The position numbers and the translations under genes were made by a program. 64,000 bases of DNA, taken from Metaphire vulgaris (lineage: Eukaryota > Annelida > Clitellata > Crassiclitellata > Megascolecidae). This document shows positions 60,471-64,000 of the stretch, one piece after another (positions within the stretch are counted from its first letter, which is position 1; every line of letters begins with the position of its first letter). Where the stretch lies: the NCBI GenBank assembly GCA_018105865.1, contig CM030842.1, positions 17,353,415 through 17,417,414 of the forward strand. Reading direction: 5' to 3'. The notes under the pieces were generated by a model. It was not told where the DNA came from. It saw only the letters and a program-made list of their open reading frames with translations, and did no database searches.

Positions 60471-62041
60471 AGACTGCAGCAGCCGCTAAACGGAGCGAAG
60501 GGGTAAATGGGAGGCGGGGTGTATGTGGGTGTAGCAAGGTGGCGGATGGATCGATTGTGAGGACAAATGAAGCCAATGACCGATCCGACTGAATGTGAAT
60601 GATCTGAGGGATGAATCAGTTATCGTCTTTTGGTCGAAATACGTTAATAGATAAGAGAAGAAGAATCAGACAACAACGCAGCTGAATTCTCTTCACAGAA
60701 AATGGCTGTTATAATTATTCTTCACGAACGTCTACGGTTGCTTGGCGATGACTAACTATAGCTAACCGACTAAAGAGCTTCTATAGCGCCGCTTTAGTAA
60801 TGCACTTGGCATCAGTCGATGGTCACTATACAGGCGAACACGAGAGTAAGGAGGGCAGAAATGACGCTGAATGAGCAGTCGCCTTATCAACGGAAATGAT
60901 CACGTTACTTGGCTTTGAAAGCACGTTCTGAACTTGTCAATACATTTTAAGATAAATAAGCAACAATGTTTAAAACGAATTCGTGAAATATTATTTTCCA
61001 CAGGTATTTTAGAAACGCCCGATAGATTCTCAATCCTTTCAATCACCGCGTGCCATTTGCGTAGTAGGCTATTTACACCGTCAATAAATCGCAATAAAAT
61101 TTCCAGTTTTTTTGTGGTCGCAGAGTTGTTCATGTGAGACGAAGTGTACTGACTTCACTTAACGACGTCTTACTTTTGGTTTTTTGATACTGACATGGAA
61201 GAAAAGTTGCTGAACACAAAATGATCTTGTAAAACGGTCAGAGATTTCATGGCCTTATAATCCATTACCCATAATAGATGAACATTCATCGTAGAGAGGA
61301 CTTTTTCACCGACCGGCAGCCAATACCGGTTGAAGAATCTTCGTCTAATTAATTACTTTAATGCTTTAAAGAATTGCGCTTAAGACGGTAACTGCAGTCA
61401 CCTTAGGCCTATCATCGACGCGTGTTTGCTGCTTAAAATAATTATATAGCATAGAGTTCATATTATACGTTATTTATAATTATTGTTGTTCGAATGTAAA
61501 GAAAAGCTTTTGGAGTGGAAATGTTCATGCTAAAAATGTCGACTTTCAACGGGGGGGGCTTGACCGCCAAGAAACCAGGTGTCGACTTCTCCAGTGGCTT
61601 TTCCCAGGGTTCAGCCACTCAATCGCAGCAAATCGAACATTGGTTAGTTTCCCAAATAAGAATTTTAAGTTTGGCCCGCAAGAAAAAAATTTTCTCCAAA
61701 TATTCGCCCTTTATGTAGAAAGCTCGCGGACCGCTGGCATAGAGCCTGGCCATTGAACAGTGACGTGGGCATTAACTTCTATTAGGTCTCTAGGCTCAAG
61801 CCTTCACTTTCTGAAAAACTTTCATAGGGAAGGGGAAGGTATAGGGGGGGTGAGGGGGTCCACACCTTTCCATCCAAGTCTACGCCAATGGAAAGTCACT
61901 TGGGTTAATTTAGTCGGCCTCGTTCTGAGCGTCAGTCAATCTGTGTCGTCAGCTTATAGCAGCATCGACACAAATGATTGCAAAGCATTTATAGAGACGA
62001 CCGAAGGTTTTGAAATTCCCAATTGCAGAAGAAGAATTTGT

Positions 62042-62042
<1 letters not shown>

Positions 62043-62113
<71 letters not shown>
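62043..62113. repeat. (GA)n microsatellite
   Basis: About 35 GA units. Confidence 0.96.
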
Positions 62114-62115
<2 letters not shown>

Positions 62116-62849
62116 GCCAGGCTTAATTAAGAACAGCGAATTGACGCTTACCTGCAGAGTAAAGATCTTGGCCGACTCCTAATCCTCAGTTTCCATAATA
62201 ATGAACGAATTTTGCAAAACGAAAGTGCACCCGAGTTTTGAGAACACGCGTATAAATGACGTCATACCCACGTGATCAAACCATCCACTGAGCGTCAGAC
62301 GAGAGAGAGAACCCATCAAAATCTTCGGTATTTAAACAGAAAATTGCCAAAAACCCGATCAGTCAGAGAACTTTTTCTGTTTACTCCAGAGGCCGAGCAC
62401 ATGCTGGCGAATTTCAAAACAGTGGGCGATATAAGAGGAATCAGAGGACGACTAATGGATGGCTGTGCCTTACATTCGAAACCTCTCTAACCATATTCAC
62501 AGAGAGTCTTGTTGAAGATTGTTTTACGTTTCATCGGCGGTAACACTTGTAGGCTTTATGATGCTCCTTCAGATACGACTGCAAACACAGCGCATGCGTT
62601 CTCTGCATTCGAAACAACTGCTTCTGTCGCCTCGTTCTCCAGATTGCATCATCATCATCATCATCATCATTATTATTCGCAGCCTCGTTTTCGCATTCTG
62701 GAAACCTTCGTCGTCGTCGTCTTTTAATCGCGCACCTCAGAACGAGGCTGGCGATGTTTGTCGTCGACCGCATGCGACAGACGAGAACGAGGCTCCGGTC
62801 GTCATTCGACGTCTCTCGACCGCTTCTTCTTCATCCGTATTCTTGGCGT

Positions 62850-63050
62850 TCTTCCTCTCTCTTCCTCTCTCTCTCTCTCTCTCTCTCTCCCTCCTTTCTC
62901 TCTACTTCCCCCTCTCCCCTCTCTCTTTCTCTCTATCCCTCTCTCTCTTCTTCCTAACCTCCCTCCCTCTCTCTAACCCTCTCCCTTTCTCCCAACCTCT
63001 CTCTCTCCCCTTCTCTCTCTCTCTCCCTCTCTCCCTCTCTTTTTCTCTGT
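62850..63050. repeat. CT-rich low-complexity tract
   Basis: 200 bp of CTCTCC-type imperfect repeat, almost purine-free on the plus strand. Confidence 0.9.
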
Positions 63051-63274
63051 ATTCCTGATACCTCGATTTTTCGCTCGTCCTGTTGCGCGCCTTTCTCTGT
63101 CCTGTCGTCTGCTGAGTCCTGACGCGTGGTCGTCTGCTGGTCAATACCCGGGGCCTCTCTGCGGCCGGACAAATGGACCTGGCACCGCAGACGACGTCCA
63201 TAAACACGCCCTCTGTCGACGAAAAAGACCAGACGACGTCATATATGTATACATCGACGACACAGTTTTATGAC

Positions 63275-63362
63275 GATATATATATATATAATATTATATA
63301 TATGTATGTATATATATATTATATATTATATGTGTATGCATATATATATAAATATATATGTG
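63275..63362. repeat. AT-rich (TATG/TA)n tract
   Basis: Interrupted TA dinucleotides with TATGTATG units. Confidence 0.88.
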
Positions 63363-64000
63363 TGCATCGGACTGAGTTGGTTCAACGATACAAAGAGAGC
63401 AATTGACGCCGACCTTTGACCTCGGATGTGTCACGTGACACCGCACCCGGTGATTACGTCACTAGAGGGAGGAAGAAAAATCGATTCAGTGGGCCTCTAT
63501 CCACCAGTGAATGGAAGGGTGCGGATGGTTGGTTGGTCGGTGTGTGCGTGGGTGTGTGGTTGAATAGAAGTGGTTATGTGGGTAGAGAGGAGGTACGGCT
63601 GAATTAGTAATCGCGAGTCGTGTGAGTGCCGAGGGGAAGGGGGCGAAGGGGTGGGTGGAATGATGAGTGAAATGACAATAATTAAAAATCCTTAAAATAA
63701 AGGTTTCTTATAAATGCAAATTTAAATGTTAATATAAGAACGAACTCTCTTAAATTGCTATTCTACGAAGGATTCGTAATAGACTAATAGTCAGGCAGTT
63801 CGTTTAAAAGTAACTTCGACATTTCCTCGTCCGCTTCTTTAAGTGGAACGGTGGCAGCAGATCTTTCGATAGGAAATCTAGCTCGTTAAACCATTGGCGT
63901 AAACTTGGATGAAAAAGCGGGGTGGGGGTGAGGGTGGCGGTGGAACAGTCACTGTACCTCATTCCTTCCATATGGCAGCCCATAAAAGAGTGAAGGGAGT

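Larger units (their letters stand above)
58636..64000. other. Right-hand repeat-rich region
   Basis: No gene supported. Minus-strand frames of 60-100 codons with real ATGs exist at 60012 (MSSAGPPVPCRQHRL) and 61133 (MNNSATTKKLEILLRFIDGV), but neither shows homology or matching splice partners. The rest is simple sequence and short MITE-like pieces; a tRNA B-box-like motif (GGTTCGGATCC) lies at about 60172. Confidence 0.55.

Noticed and set aside
62139..62181. Possible 27-bp microexon on the minus strand ending CTGCAG|GTAAGC
   Set aside because: The donor is excellent, but the upstream acceptor lacks a pyrimidine tract and no neighbouring exons were found.

Overview
The window is nuclear DNA from an invertebrate animal. 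It is AT-rich, the genes are split by many short introns with GT-AG or GC-AG ends, and the spaces between and inside genes are full of microsatellites, SINE/LINE tails and short inverted-repeat transposons. The gene set (CAMSAP, FAF2, THNSL1, TRIM E3 ligases, CNBD2) is metazoan. I cannot place the lineage more narrowly from sequence reading alone.

Layout, left to right. 1-5425 (+): the 3' half of a CAMSAP/Patronin gene, ending in a complete microtubule minus-end-binding CKK domain. 8488-14814 (+): a complete 14-exon FAF2 (UBXD8) gene with UBA, membrane hairpin, thioredoxin-like UAS, coiled coil and UBX. 14815-21737: gene-poor, with transposon fragments. 21738-27467 (-): a complete 11-exon THNSL1 gene, a shikimate-kinase-like domain fused to a threonine-synthase-like PLP enzyme. 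27468-32533: repeats, including a 5S-rRNA-derived SINE, a LINE tail and one doubtful coding exon. 32534-35302 (-) and 36362-39595 (-): two neighbouring TRIM genes whose RING and B-box halves are clearly related but whose C-termini differ, one with a beta-propeller (NHL-like) and the other with a long coiled coil plus a C-terminal transmembrane anchor. 40642-51648 (+): a 14-exon CNBD2 gene (cyclic-nucleotide-binding, sperm-associated family) whose introns carry several microsatellites, a 190-bp satellite and DNA-transposon MITEs. 53518-54438 (-): a GC-rich ORF for an unrecognised single-pass membrane protein with an ANGPK repeat. 54439-64000: almost entirely microsatellites and MITEs.

The genes are unrelated in function (microtubule ends, ER protein quality control, a mitochondrial-type enzyme, ubiquitin ligases, flagellar signalling) and look like independent neighbours, except for the two TRIM genes, which look like a tandem duplication followed by replacement of the C-terminal half.

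Most notable: (i) four introns in four different genes use GC donors, about 8% of the 48 introns modelled; (ii) the membrane-anchored TRIM architecture; (iii) two copies of a 5S-derived SINE, one split by a nested palindrome; (iv) several hAT-like MITEs, two with perfect 8-bp target duplications, and three pogo-like MITEs with TA duplications; (v) three one-base frame problems in otherwise intact genes, two of them in homopolymers, which may be assembly errors or real lesions.
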